The notes under the pieces: generated by a model
Told to the model about the DNA's origin: nothing
The model's database searches: none
The model's input: only the letters and a program-made list of their open reading frames with translations
Shown here: positions 36,542 to 48,165 of the stretch, one piece after another
Numbering within the stretch: the first letter of the stretch is position 1
Layout: the number at the start of each line of letters is the position of its first letter
Made by a program: the position numbers and the translations under genes
Assembly (NCBI GenBank): GCA_020638905.1
Contig: JACKHP010000004.1
Coordinates: 186,001-250,000 of the forward strand
Source of the DNA: Planctomycetota bacterium
GTDB taxonomy: Bacteria > Planctomycetota > B15-G4
Length of the DNA stretch: 64,000 bases
Reading direction: 5' to 3'

Positions 36542-36844
36542 TCAGGTGGTGATGCCGGTGATCTGGACCTGCGTGTACGTCTGGCGGTGGCCGTTGCGCC
36601 GGCGGTAGTCCTTGCGGCGCTTGAACTTCTCGACGTAGATCTTCTTGGCGCGCACGTGGTCGACCACGGTGGCCTTGACGGCCGCGCCGTCGACGGTCGG
36701 CTTGCCGAACGCGTCGCCCACCGAGAGCACGCGATCGAAGACGACCTCGCTGCCGGGCTCGGCGCCGTCCATGAAGTCGACGAGCAGCTTGTCCCCGTCG
36801 TGGACGATGTACTGGCGTCCGCGGTCGTCGATGATCGCCTGCAT
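36542..36844 (-). CDS. rplU: Ribosomal protein bL21
   Basis: A 100-residue large-subunit ribosomal protein. Conserved elements are the N-terminal MQAIIDDRGRQYIVHDGD, DRVLSVGD and the C-terminal basic signature KFKRRKDYRRRNGHRQ followed by TYTQVQITGI. A clear candidate promoter lies about 120 bases upstream, so rplU-rpmA-obg can be transcribed independently of rne. Confidence 0.97.
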   Translation of the reverse strand: MQAIIDDRGRQYIVHDGDKLLVDFMDGAEPGSEVVFDRVLSVGDAFGKPTVDGAAVKATVVDHVRAKKIYVEKFKRRKDYRRRNGHRQTYTQVQITGITT

Positions 36845-36966
36845 GACTCGGTTCCGGAGGGCCTCTTGCGGGGCCGCCGCGACGACCGACGTTGGCCGGA
36901 CGCGGCTGGGCGCCGCCCCACGGGGCCCGGCGAGCGTGTGCTCGGGACCCCGGCGGGAAGCGGAGC

Positions 36967-36994
36967 ATGATACCGAAGCCGCCGTCCCGATCAA
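36967..36994 (-). promoter_or_regulatory. Candidate sigma-70 promoter for rplU-rpmA-obg
   Basis: On the minus strand TTGATC (36994-36989) and TATCAT (36972-36967) are separated by 16 bases. Both are close to consensus in a region where AT-rich hexamers are rare. The predicted start near 36960 gives a leader of about 115 bases before the bL21 ATG. Confidence 0.5.
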
Positions 36995-37044
36995 GGCCAC
37001 CCGGCCCGAACGGATCGTTCGATCCCACCTGGGTCCTCACCGCC

Positions 37045-37161
37045 CGGGATCGGGATCGGGATCGGCTTCGGCTTCGGCTTCGGCTTCGGCCTTCGGCTTC
37101 GGCTTCGGCTTCGGCTTCGGCTTCGGCTTCGGCTTCGGCTTCGGGCTTCGGGCTTCGGCTT
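37045..37161. repeat. Hexanucleotide tandem array between rne and rplU
   Basis: On the plus strand the array reads (CGGGAT)x3, (CGGCTT)x4, one CGGCCTT, (CGGCTT)x8, (CGGGCTT)x2 and one CGGCTT. It begins 90 bases past the rne stop and just upstream of the rplU promoter. It is an open minisatellite in non-coding DNA and is likely length-variable. The rest of the 406-base gap (36845-37250) holds the promoter and no gene. Confidence 0.85.
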
Positions 37162-37250
37162 CGGGCCGCTCCCCCCCTGCTCCCCGCTCGCCGGGCGGAC
37201 GGCGCACCCCGCCGCCAGGCGAGGCACGCCGTCGAGACGAGCCCTCGGGG

Positions 37251-39953
<2,703 letters not shown>

Positions 39954-40821
39954 GGATGGTCTCCAGGGCGACGCTCGGACGGCAACAGCTTCGTGACCAC
40001 GCCGAGGACCGGGGGTTCGATCCCCAGATCTCCTGCGAGTTGGACCAGGGCCCGGGTCAGCGGGGCCGGTCTCGGCGGGCGGTCATCCGCGGACTGGAGT
40101 TCGACGACGAGGGAGCTGCCCTCGGAGCACCCCGTCCGGAGCTGACTCCGGACGTCGATGCTGCCGTGGCGTGCGTCCTCGACGGCGAAACTCGTCCGCT
40201 CGAGCAGTGCGGTCAGCGCGTCGGCTGCGGCCCGCTCCCCAGAGAGCACGTCGATCCGGAAGGACGTCGCGCCGCTCGCAGCGGCGGGCGCCCCCCGGCA
40301 GACGTCGACGAGCTTCACGCACTCGGGGAGCGCGGGCTCGAGCCGCCGTCGTACCTGCTCTGGGCTTTGGGCCTCGGACAGAATGACCGTGATCCACTCG
40401 CCTTGGGACGCCAGCCCCACGGGCAAGGCGTCGGCGAAGGACACACGGAGTCTCGGATTGAAGCCTTCGGTCAAGCACACCGGCAGGCCGCTCCGACGCA
40501 AGGCGCGCTCGACCACCCGGCCGAAGTCCAGGTGGCCCAGGAAGCGTGCGTCTCCGTCCTTGGAGAGGCACAGTCCCGTGGGATGGCGCGCGTCGGCGAC
40601 GACCATGTGTGATCCGGTGTTGCGGTTGCCGCCCAGGGCCCTCGACGATCGAGGGAGGTCGGAGGGCGGCACCGGCAGGATATCCCCATCGGCCGCGCCC
40701 GAACAAGCACGAGGCGTGCCGGGCCCCGATCGGGGGCCGGTCGACGGAAGCACGGCCCCGTCGGGCTTCGAGGGCCGGGACGAGCTGGAGGGTGGGACGC
40801 GGCCGGAGCCGCGCGGCGCCG

Positions 40822-41091
40822 TCAGCGCTCGCCGAAGCCGCGCTGGACGAGTTCGCACAGCGCCGCCAGGGCGGCTCCCGCCTCGCCCCCCAGGGCGGTG
40901 ATGTGCAGCTCGTCGCCCTGGGCGGCGGCCAGGCCCATCATCTCGAGCACGCTGCCGCCGTCGGCCTCGCCCCCCGGTCCGCGGACCTGGACGCGCGCCC
41001 GGTAGCGACGCGTGATCTCGACGAACTGGCTGATCGGACGGGCGTGCAACCCCTGGGGATTCACGATGCGCACCACCGCCGAGAGCGGCAT
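40822..41091 (-). CDS. ptsH: HPr-type phosphocarrier (PTS-Ntr NPr-like)
   Basis: An 89-residue HPr-family protein that relays phosphate from enzyme I to IIA domains. The active-site histidine is in NPQGLHARP, and the regulatory serine region reads GGSVLEMMGLAA. It is placed 44 bases after the ptsN-like gene. The position in an rpoN-hpf-ptsN string suggests a regulatory nitrogen-PTS carrier (NPr) rather than sugar uptake. No enzyme I or HPr kinase is visible in this window. Confidence 0.92.
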   Translation of the reverse strand: MPLSAVVRIVNPQGLHARPISQFVEITRRYRARVQVRGPGGEADGGSVLEMMGLAAAQGDELHITALGGEAGAALAALCELVQRGFGER

Positions 41092-41135
41092 CTCGTCGCC
41101 GCCGGCAGAAGGTTCGCCCTCGGAGACCGGGCCGC

Positions 41136-41609
41136 TCAGGGCGCGCGCTCCGTGAGCACTTCGAGCACCGCCGCAGGCGTCGAGGCCTGCAGGATGAAGC
41201 TCAGGAAATCGGGGTCGCGCGCGATGTGCGAGATCCAGCGCAGCGTGGCGAGGTGCTCGTCGGCGCGATTCTCGGGCGACACGAGCAGCACGAAGACGTG
41301 CACCGGCTCGCCGTCGACGGCCTTGAAGTCGAGGCCCGTCGCCGAACGTCCGATGACCGCCGCGGGACGGCGCAGACCCGCGATCTTGGCGTGCGGCGCG
41401 GCCACGCCGCGCCCGAAGCCCGTGCTGCCGCGCGATTCGCGCTCGACGAGCGCGTCGAACACCTGCTGCCTGCGCGGCTTGGGGAGCTGCTTGCTCGCGA
41501 CCATGTGGGTCACGAGCTCGTCGAGGCATTCGACCTTGGTCGTGGCCCGCATCTCGAGCAGCACGGCGTCCAGGCTGAAGGCGTCGAGGATGGGCGGGGG
41601 GCTGCTCAT
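41136..41609 (-). CDS. ptsN: PTS IIA component, PtsN (IIA-Ntr) type
   Basis: A 157-residue IIA domain of the fructose/mannitol/Ntr family. The phospho-accepting histidine lies in GRGVAAPHAKI near residue 73, preceded by FDALVERESRGSTGFG. No membrane EIIB or EIIC gene is near. The ATG overlaps the hpf stop as ATGA, so translation is coupled. Its linkage to rpoN supports a regulatory role (potassium, nitrogen or carbon status). Confidence 0.92.
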   Translation of the reverse strand: MSSPPPILDAFSLDAVLLEMRATTKVECLDELVTHMVASKQLPKPRRQQVFDALVERESRGSTGFGRGVAAPHAKIAGLRRPAAVIGRSATGLDFKAVDGEPVHVFVLLVSPENRADEHLATLRWISHIARDPDFLSFILQASTPAAVLEVLTERAP

Positions 41610-41932
41610 GACGGGCGGTTCGGCGAGCCTCCGCGGTGGTGGTCCTTGAGGCGCTCCTTGGCCTTCACGATCTGGTGCTGGAGCTTGTCGACGACCTTGT
41701 CGATGCAGGCCATGACCGAGGCGTCGATGTCACGTCCCACGAAGTTCATGTGGTTGCTGGCGGCGATGATGACCTCGACGGAGTGGTTGTCGTGCTCCTT
41801 GTCGAGCACGATGTCGATGCTCTGCAGACCGTCGAAGAAGCGCGAGAGCTTCTCGACCTTCTCGCGTGCGTAGGTGCGCACGGCTTCGGGATGGTGGTCG
41901 TGACGATCGGTGAGATCGATGCGCAGGCTCAT
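41606..41932 (-). CDS. hpf: Ribosome hibernation promoting factor (short HPF)
   Basis: A 108-residue HPF/YfiA-type protein that binds the 30S decoding centre in stationary phase. The fold is shown by REKVEKLSRFFDGLQSIDIVL and the basic helix IDKVVDKLQHQIVKAKERLKDH. It lacks the long C-terminal dimerisation domain, so it is the short type that in gammaproteobacteria works with RMF. Located in the rpoN-truA-hpf-ptsN cluster. Confidence 0.93.
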   Translation of the reverse strand: MSLRIDLTDRHDHHPEAVRTYAREKVEKLSRFFDGLQSIDIVLDKEHDNHSVEVIIAASNHMNFVGRDIDASVMACIDKVVDKLQHQIVKAKERLKDHHRGGSPNRPS

Positions 41933-42007
41933 GACGGATCCTGGGGGGGCCGGGGAAAGCACGGCGTGCTCGCCGCGACCCTGTCGGTCGCGACTCGTCC
42001 GCCGGGG

Positions 42008-42835
42008 TCAGGATAACAGGCCGGAGCGGCCCGCGCCCCCACCCCACGGGCCCTCCCGGCCGTAGTCGACCGACCACAGGAACAGGCCGCGGGCGGGCAG
42101 GGAATGGGACGCCAGGGAGCGGTCGGCGGCGGCCAGGCGCCCGGGCACCGACGCGGCGGCCACGCGTCCGGTGCCGACGTCGACGAGCAGGCCGGCGAGC
42201 AGCCGCACCATGCCGTACAGGAACCCCTCGCCGGTGACGAACACGCGCACCCCGCGCGGCACGCGCAGGACGCGCACGGCGTGCACGCGGCGCACCGTCC
42301 CGCGCTCGGCGGGCATGACCTTGCTGAACGTCGTGAAGTCGTGGATCCCCACGAGATGCGCGGCGGCCGAACGCATCGCCGCGAGGTCGAGCCGCGCCGG
42401 CACCGCGTGGAACGTACGTCGGCGGTGCGGCGGCAGCGAGCGCAGCACGTCGGCCTGGCCGCCCGGCGCGTCGCTCAGGTGCAGCTGGTAGAAGTAGGTC
42501 TTGCGTCGCGCCGAGTGCATCGCGTGGAAGTCCGACGCCACGAGCGCGGCCCCGCGCACGCGCACGTCCGGCGGCAGGCGTCCGTGCAGCGCGCCGACGA
42601 CGCGGCGCAGGGGCCACTCGGGCGGGTCGTCGAGGTGGCACACCTGGCCCAGGGCGTGCACGCCCGCGTCCGTGCGCCCCGAGCCGACCACGCGCACCTC
42701 GCGCGCGAGCAGCGAGGCGAGCGCGTCCTGCAGCACGCCCTGCACCGTGCGACGGTCGAGCTGCATCTGCCAGCCGGCGAAGTCGGTGCCGTCGTAGGCC
42801 AACCGCAACGCGAGACGCGATCGCGGACCGCTCAC
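42008..42835 (-). CDS. truA: tRNA pseudouridine(38-40) synthase TruA
   Basis: A 275-residue pseudouridine synthase acting on the tRNA anticodon arm. The catalytic aspartate is in SGRTDAGVHALGQVCHL near residue 53; other TruA markers are AYDGTDFAGWQMQ, RRKTYFYQL and GEGFLYGMVRLLAG. The GTG start overlaps the rpoN stop as GTGA. Its presence between rpoN and hpf interrupts the usual rpoN-hpf order. Confidence 0.95.
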   Translation of the reverse strand: MSGPRSRLALRLAYDGTDFAGWQMQLDRRTVQGVLQDALASLLAREVRVVGSGRTDAGVHALGQVCHLDDPPEWPLRRVVGALHGRLPPDVRVRGAALVASDFHAMHSARRKTYFYQLHLSDAPGGQADVLRSLPPHRRRTFHAVPARLDLAAMRSAAAHLVGIHDFTTFSKVMPAERGTVRRVHAVRVLRVPRGVRVFVTGEGFLYGMVRLLAGLLVDVGTGRVAAASVPGRLAAADRSLASHSLPARGLFLWSVDYGREGPWGGGAGRSGLLS

Positions 42836-44244
42836 GTCGGACCGTAGCGCCTCCGCTCGCGCGAACTGCCGAGCCCGAGGGCCTTGCGGTACTTGGTCAC
42901 CGTGCGCCGCGCGATGTCGAGGTCGTGCTCGTCCTTGAGCATCTGCACGATGGCCTCGTCGCTGAGCGGGTTGCGCGCGTCCTCCTCGCCGATGATCTTG
43001 CGGATGCGCTCCTGGACGCTGGCGCGGCTCTCGGCCTCGGCGTCGGGCTGGTCGCCCCCTGGACGCACCGGCACCTCTCCCGTGAAGAGGTCCTTCATGG
43101 GCAGGATGCCGCGCGGCGTCTGCATGTACTTTCCCGAGATGGCCCGGCTCACGGTCGAGACGTGAACGCCCAGCACGTCGGCCACCTCCTGCATGCGCAG
43201 CGGACGCAGGCGCGCCTTGCCGTGTTCGAGGAACTCGAGCTGCCGGTTCACGAGCTCGCTCGCCACCCGGAAGAGCGTGTTCTTGCGCTGCTCGACGGCG
43301 TCGATGAGCGAACGCGCCGACTCGATCTTGCCGCGCAGGTGCTTGCGCAGCTCGGGATCGAGCGACCTGTCGCGCGCCATCTGCAGGTAGCTGCGCGAGA
43401 TCGTCAGGCTCGGCACCCAGTCGTTCTCGAGCGAGATCTCGAAGTCTTCGCCCACGCGGCGCACGACGACGTCGGGGCGCACGTGCGGCACGCGTGTCGA
43501 GCCGAAGCGCCGGCCCGGCACCGGGTCGAGGTGGCTGATGGCGTCGATCGCGGCCAGCACCTGTTCGACCGTCGCCCCCGTCTCGCGCACGATGCGCGGG
43601 ATGCGGTTGTGCGCGATGTCGTCGAGGTGCTGGATCGCGAGCGTGGCCAGCAGCTGGTAGTCGTCCGCCGCCGGGTCGAGCTGCAGCAGGAGGCACTCGG
43701 TCAGGTCGCGGCAACCGACGCCCGCCGGCTCGAGCGCCTGCACGAGGTGCAACGCGTGTTCGAGCTCCTCGGCGCCGGCGGGCGGGTCGACCGGCACCTC
43801 GAGATCGCCCAGGTCGGACTCGAGCCAGCCGCGGTCGTTGAGCGCGGCCACCAGGGCGCCTGCCAGCGCCCGCTCGCGCTCGCTCAGCTCGAGCTCGTCG
43901 AGCTGCTCGCGCAGGTGGTCGTGCAGCGTGACGGGCGCCTCGGCGGTGGCCTCGAGCACCTCGGTGCGCGACGAGGCCTCGTCGTTGCGCGACGGACGCC
44001 AGTCGTCGTCGGACTCGTAGGCGTCGAGGGCCGCGTCGAACTCGTCGTCGGCCTCGTCCTGGGTGGGAGCCTCGGGCTCGAGGTCGGTGTCGACCTCGAG
44101 CGCCTCGTTCTGCTGCAGCTCCTGCTCGATCATCTGCGCCAGGTCGAGCGTCGGGAGCTGGAGCACCTCGATGCGCTGCAGGATCTGCGGCGAGAGCCGC
44201 AGCTGCAGGTCGGTCCGCAGCGACTGGTTGAGTCCCAGCCTCAC
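42832..44244 (-). CDS. rpoN: RNA polymerase sigma-54 factor
   Basis: A 470-residue sigma-54. Region I (LNQSLRTDLQLRLSPQILQRIEVLQLP) is the activator-responsive glutamine/leucine stretch. An acidic region II covers residues 55-90. The core-binding domain and helix-turn-helix (MQEVADVLGVHVSTVSRAISGKYMQTPRG, near 345) follow. The RpoN box ARRTVTKYRKALGL lies near the C-terminus. The GTG start overlaps the recR stop as GTGA. Confidence 0.97.
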   Translation of the reverse strand: MRLGLNQSLRTDLQLRLSPQILQRIEVLQLPTLDLAQMIEQELQQNEALEVDTDLEPEAPTQDEADDEFDAALDAYESDDDWRPSRNDEASSRTEVLEATAEAPVTLHDHLREQLDELELSERERALAGALVAALNDRGWLESDLGDLEVPVDPPAGAEELEHALHLVQALEPAGVGCRDLTECLLLQLDPAADDYQLLATLAIQHLDDIAHNRIPRIVRETGATVEQVLAAIDAISHLDPVPGRRFGSTRVPHVRPDVVVRRVGEDFEISLENDWVPSLTISRSYLQMARDRSLDPELRKHLRGKIESARSLIDAVEQRKNTLFRVASELVNRQLEFLEHGKARLRPLRMQEVADVLGVHVSTVSRAISGKYMQTPRGILPMKDLFTGEVPVRPGGDQPDAEAESRASVQERIRKIIGEEDARNPLSDEAIVQMLKDEHDLDIARRTVTKYRKALGLGSSRERRRYGPT

Positions 44245-44846
44245 GACGGACCGTCCATCTTCGAGCGGCCGGACAGCGAGTCGGCGAGCATGGCGGCGTT
44301 GCTGTACTCGATGGCGCTCCCCGACGCCACGCCGCGCGCGATGCGCGTGACGCTCACGTCGAGCGCCGAGAGCGCGCGGCGCACGTGCAGCGCCGTGGCG
44401 TCGCCCTCGTAGTCGGGATCGGTGGCCAGCACGACCTCGCGCACGCCCCCCTCGGTGACGCGCGCCACGAGATCGGCGATGGTCAGGTCGCGCGCCTCGA
44501 TGCCCTCGAGCGGGTTCACGTGCCCGAGCAGCACGTGGTACAGGCCGCGCCAGCCTGCGTCCTCGAAGGCCGCCACGTCACGCGGCTGCTCGACCACGAG
44601 GATGCGCGTCGTCTCGCGCGACGTGTCGGCGCAGATCGGACACGGGTCGCACTCGGCCAGGTTGTGGCAGCGCGAGCAGGCGTGCACCGACTCGGCCAGC
44701 GCGAGGATCGCGTCGGACAGCTCGCGCAGCTCGGTCTCGGGCGCGCGCAGCAGATGGAACGTCAGCCGCTCGGCCGTGCGCGTACCGACGCCCGGCAGCT
44801 GCTTGAGCGCTTCGATGAGACGGGTGACGGACGCGGGATACGCCAT
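44241..44846 (-). CDS. recR: Recombination mediator RecR
   Basis: A 201-residue RecR of the RecFOR pathway. The helix-hairpin-helix is in LPGVGTRTAERLTFHLL. The four-cysteine zinc finger is CSRCHNLAECDPCPIC near residue 57. The Toprim region contains LVVEQPRDVAAFE and ATDPDYEGDATALH, and the Walker-like end has GSAIEYSN. Follows ybaB, as in many genomes. Confidence 0.96.
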   Translation of the reverse strand: MAYPASVTRLIEALKQLPGVGTRTAERLTFHLLRAPETELRELSDAILALAESVHACSRCHNLAECDPCPICADTSRETTRILVVEQPRDVAAFEDAGWRGLYHVLLGHVNPLEGIEARDLTIADLVARVTEGGVREVVLATDPDYEGDATALHVRRALSALDVSVTRIARGVASGSAIEYSNAAMLADSLSGRSKMDGPS

Positions 44847-44931
44847 GACCCGCTGATCGTACCCGCGCCCGGCTCCGCCCCCCAGCCCCGACTCGTCGAC
44901 CTCGCGAGGAACCCGCGCGTCGCCGCGACGC

Positions 44932-45237
44932 TCAGAACTCGGGCAGCTTGAGTCCGCCGGTGAGCTGCGCCTTCTGCTCCTCGCGATACGCGCGTGACGC
45001 GCTCGTGGCCTGGCGCAACGCCGCCAGCAGCGTGTCGCGCACGAGCGCCGTGTCGCCCGTGGCGATCAGCTCGGGATCGATGCGCAGGTCGAGCACGTCA
45101 CCCTGTCCGTTGACCGCGACGCGCACCGCACCACCGCCGCCGGTGCCCTCCGTGACGTGCGACTTCAGGCGCTCGTCGAGGTCGGCCACGGCCTTCTCGA
45201 GGTTCTTGGCCTGCTCGAGGAGATGACGGATGTCCAT
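44932..45237 (-). CDS. ybaB: Nucleoid-associated protein YbaB/EbfC
   Basis: A 101-residue dimeric DNA-binding protein. The typical helix LLEQAKNLEKAVADLDERL, the glycine turn GGGGAVRVAVNGQGDVLDLRIDP and C-terminal helices LLAALRQATSASRAY match the family. Located between dnaX and recR, the conserved order. Confidence 0.94.
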   Translation of the reverse strand: MDIRHLLEQAKNLEKAVADLDERLKSHVTEGTGGGGAVRVAVNGQGDVLDLRIDPELIATGDTALVRDTLLAALRQATSASRAYREEQKAQLTGGLKLPEF

Positions 45238-45313
45238 CGCGAACGACCTCCGGTGCGGCGGAGCGGAAGGGGGCGCGCGGCGTCCCCCGCACCGCAGGAT
45301 GCCCGACCTCGGC

Positions 45314-47077
45314 TCAGAAGTCGACTCGTTCGGCGCCGGGCCACAGACGCCGCACGCTGCCGTCGATGTCCCGATCGCGCTCGTTCGGGTCGCGTGCCGG
45401 GGCGCGCGGCGCTCCGGCGCGCAGCTCGAGCCGGAGCGGAGCACCGTGCACCTGTGCGGCCGCGGCCAGCAGTTGCGTGCGGTGCGGCTCCTGGCTCGGG
45501 TCGAGCAGGGGCGCCAGTCCCTCGGGCGGCGGGACGAGCAGGAGCACGTCGCCCTGCACCTCGAGCGCGCGGTAGCGCAGCAGCTCGAGGCGCAGCGCGC
45601 GCGACGCGACGGCTTCCAGCAGCCGTCCCCGGAAGTCGGTCGGCGCAGCGGCGGGAGCAGGCGCCGCCGTCGGCTCGGGCTGCGCCCCGGCGGCCGAGCC
45701 CGCGGCGGACGGTTGCGCGCGCGCCTGGGGCGGTGCGTCGGCCTCGGCGCGTGGACCTCTGCTCGGCGGCGAGGCCGCCGCGCCGCGTGCGGGACGACGT
45801 CCCCCGGAGGGTCCGCCGCCGTCGGTGCTCCAGGCGTCGCCGCCGGACGGACCCGTCTTCGGCGGCGTGTCGGGGGACGCGGGAGGCGGCGTGCGCACGG
45901 CCGCGACCTGCCGCGCCGGAGCCTCGCCGCTCGCAGCCTTGGCCGCACCGCCCTCGGCGGCCCCGGCGAGCAACGCCTCGAGCGACTGCAGGTGCGGCAG
46001 GCGCGCCAGCGTGAGCGCGGCCATCTCGACCACGAGCCGTCCGTCGTGGCGCATGCGCAGGCGGTGCGCGGCCTCGACGAGCACGTCGAGCATCGCCAGC
46101 ACGTGGTCGACGTGGGTGCGCGCACCGAGTTCGGCGAAGGCCGCGACCTCCTCGTCGCTGCGGTCGGCCACCGCGCCGCCGGCGCACACCACGAGCAGTC
46201 CCTCGAGGAACTCGGTGAGCTGCGCCACGACGTCGGCCGGACGCGCGCCCGCGCCGAGGATCGCGTCGGTGCGTCGCTGCACGTCGGCGAGTTCGCCCGC
46301 CAGCGCCGCCGCCACCAGGTCGCCCACGAGCGCCGGCGACAGCCGTCCCGTGAGACGGTGGACGTCGTCGAGCGTCGGCTTGCCGTCGGCGTAGGTCAGC
46401 AGCTGGTCGAGCAGCGAGAGCGCGTCGCGCAGTCCGCCCTGGGCATGGCGCGCCACGGCGCGCGTCACCTCGGCGGGCACGCTGGCCTGCTCGCTCTCGC
46501 AGATCGACGCCAGGCGCTCGGCGATGACGCCCGTCGGCAGCCGCTGGAAGTCGAGCATCTGGCAGCGCGAGCGGATCGTCTCCGGGACCTTCAGCGGCTC
46601 GGTCGTGGCCAGGATGAACTTGGCGTGCTCGGGCGGCTCCTCGAGCGTCTTGAGCAGCGCGTTGAAGGCCGCCGTCGAGAGCATGTGCACCTCGTCGACG
46701 ATGTAGATGCGGTAGCGCGCCTCGACCGGACGGAAGCGCAGGTTCTCGATCAGGTCGCGCACGTTCTCGACCTTGTTGTGCGAGGCGCCGTCGATCTCGA
46801 CCACGTCGAGCGCGTCGCCGTGGCCGTCGATGCTCTTGCACACCCGGCATGTGCCGCAGGGTTCGCCCGCGTCGTTCTCGAGGCAGTTGAAGGCCTTGGC
46901 CAGGATGCGCGCCATCGACGTCTTGCCGACGCCGCGCGGGCCCGAGAACAGGAAGGCGTGTCCGGTGCGCTTGGCGGCGAAGGCCGAGCGCAGCACGCGC
47001 GCCACGTCGGACTGTCCCACCACGTCGTCGAAGGTGCGGGGACGGTAGCGGTTCGCGAGGACGGTGTAGGCGGCCAT
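45314..47077 (-). CDS. dnaX: DNA polymerase III subunit gamma/tau
   Basis: A 587-residue clamp-loader ATPase. Walker A is GPRGVGKTSMARILAKAF; the zinc module uses CLENDAGEPCGTCRVC; Walker B and sensor regions are VDEVHMLSTAAFNALLKTLEEPPE and ATTEPLKVPETIRSRCQ. Domain III ends near residue 370. A Pro/Ala-rich linker (380-490) precedes a tau-like C-terminal domain. I see no A-rich slippery heptamer for gamma/tau frameshifting. SRP RNA lies just upstream. Confidence 0.97.
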   Translation of the reverse strand: MAAYTVLANRYRPRTFDDVVGQSDVARVLRSAFAAKRTGHAFLFSGPRGVGKTSMARILAKAFNCLENDAGEPCGTCRVCKSIDGHGDALDVVEIDGASHNKVENVRDLIENLRFRPVEARYRIYIVDEVHMLSTAAFNALLKTLEEPPEHAKFILATTEPLKVPETIRSRCQMLDFQRLPTGVIAERLASICESEQASVPAEVTRAVARHAQGGLRDALSLLDQLLTYADGKPTLDDVHRLTGRLSPALVGDLVAAALAGELADVQRRTDAILGAGARPADVVAQLTEFLEGLLVVCAGGAVADRSDEEVAAFAELGARTHVDHVLAMLDVLVEAAHRLRMRHDGRLVVEMAALTLARLPHLQSLEALLAGAAEGGAAKAASGEAPARQVAAVRTPPPASPDTPPKTGPSGGDAWSTDGGGPSGGRRPARGAAASPPSRGPRAEADAPPQARAQPSAAGSAAGAQPEPTAAPAPAAAPTDFRGRLLEAVASRALRLELLRYRALEVQGDVLLLVPPPEGLAPLLDPSQEPHRTQLLAAAAQVHGAPLRLELRAGAPRAPARDPNERDRDIDGSVRRLWPGAERVDF

Positions 47078-47154
47078 GCGCGCAGCGTACCAGCCGACGC
47101 CGTCGCTCGCGCGTGCGCGCTCCCTCGCACGTGCGTACGCGGCGCGCCCCGGGA

Positions 47155-47243
47155 GGGAGCCGGCAACACAACGGAAGCCTCGCTTAGGGCTGCTCCCGTC
47201 AGGGCCTGACCCGGTTCACGTGTTCCGCTCGCCACCGGCCCCC
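47155..47243 (-). ncRNA. ffs: Small signal recognition particle RNA (4.5S type)
   Basis: The minus strand carries the conserved SRP core GGTCAGGCCCTGACGGGAGC followed by AGCCCTAAG, the Ffh-binding site. Flanking ends close a 9-bp terminal stem: GGGGGCCGG (47243-47235) with CCGGCTCCC (47163-47155), including one G-U. The apical tetraloop reads UGAC (URRC class) instead of GGAA. Position between tRNA/tadA genes and dnaX is the Bacillus-like order tadA-scr-dnaX. End coordinates are inferred from the stem. Confidence 0.85.
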
Positions 47244-47284
47244 ACCGGGGGCGCGCCCGCGCCGCGCGACACGCCGGCGAAGGA

Positions 47285-47372
47285 TGGCGGAGAGGGTGGG
47301 ATTCGAACCCACGGATCCTTGCGGATCAACGGTTTTCGAGACCGCCACAATCGACCACTCTGTCACCTCTCC
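47285..47372 (-). tRNA. tRNA-Ser (anticodon CGA)
   Basis: An 88-base tRNA with acceptor GGAGAGG/CCTCTCC, anticodon loop CTCGAAA (CGA, reads UCG), a long class II variable arm with a GATCC/GGATC stem, T-loop GTTCGAATC and encoded CCA. Tandem with a second serine tRNA. Confidence 0.95.
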
Positions 47373-47435
47373 GTCGACGCAACTCCGTCGCTGACGGCGA
47401 TTCCCCGACCACTCCAGACCCGGGACGCGCAGAGT

Positions 47436-47527
47436 TGGCGGAGAGAGAGGGATTCGAACCCTCGGAACGGTTTGACCCGTTCACTCGCTTTCCAAGCGAG
47501 CACAATCGGCCACTCTGTCATCTCTCC
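47436..47527 (-). tRNA. tRNA-Ser (anticodon GGA)
   Basis: A 92-base class II tRNA with acceptor GGAGAGA/TCTCTCC, anticodon loop TTGGAAA (GGA, reads UCC/UCU), a long variable arm built on AACGG/CCGTT, T-loop GTTCGAATC and encoded CCA. It lies 63 bases upstream of tRNA-Ser(CGA) on the same strand. Confidence 0.95.
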
Positions 47528-47670
47528 GCGCGTCGTCGGTCCTGGCCGATGCCGGTCGTGAGCAACGGGCGGGGAATCGGCGGGGCATTGTCCACAGCGG
47601 CGCTCGCCACTCAACACCCAAGGCGCGACCCATTCCGCGAGGAGCGCACGGGCCGTCGGCGCGGCGCGTG

Positions 47671-48165
47671 TCAGGGCGCCCCCCGCCGGACGCGGAAGAA
47701 CGCGCGCAGCAACTCGCCGCACTCGTCGGCCATCACCGGAGGCAGCAGGTCGACCCTGTGATTCAGGCGCGGGTCGCGCACCACGTCGCGCAGCGATCCG
47801 CAGGCACCGGTCTTGGGATCGGCCGCGCCGAACACGAGATGGTCGACGCGCGCCAGCACGATCGCCCCGGCACACATCGCGCACGGCTCGAGGGACACCG
47901 CCAGGAGCGTGCCCGGCGGCAAGCGCGGGGCCCCCAGCCGGACGCAGGCCGCGCTCAGGACCAGGCGCTCGGCGTGGGCCGTCGGGTCGCGGGACTGCTC
48001 GATGCGGTTGTGGTCGCGGGCCAGGAGCCGGCCGGCGGCGTCGACCAGCACGGCCCCCACCGGGACCTCGTCCTCGGACGCGGCCGCCCGGGCCTCCTCG
48101 AGGGCCCAGCCCATGGCCTGGGCCATGACGGGACTCGCCGGTCGGGTGTCGTCCCTATCCTTCAT
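47671..48165 (-). CDS. tadA: tRNA-specific adenosine deaminase TadA
   Basis: A 164-residue zinc deaminase converting wobble A34 to inosine in tRNA-Arg(ACG). The catalytic motif is DPTAHAERLVL near residue 62 and the zinc ligands are in LEPCAMCAGAIVLAR near 93. The C-terminal NHRVDLLPPVMADECGELLRAFF is TadA-specific. A second ATG at codon 14 is nearer the usual start. Its substrate tRNA-Arg(ACG) is encoded 128 bases upstream on the same strand. Confidence 0.96.
   Translation of the reverse strand: MKDRDDTRPASPVMAQAMGWALEEARAAASEDEVPVGAVLVDAAGRLLARDHNRIEQSRDPTAHAERLVLSAACVRLGAPRLPPGTLLAVSLEPCAMCAGAIVLARVDHLVFGAADPKTGACGSLRDVVRDPRLNHRVDLLPPVMADECGELLRAFFRVRRGAP

Noticed and set aside
45314..47077. 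Programmed frameshift in dnaX
   Set aside because: No slippery A-rich heptamer or clear frameshift stem-loop seen around the end of domain III.
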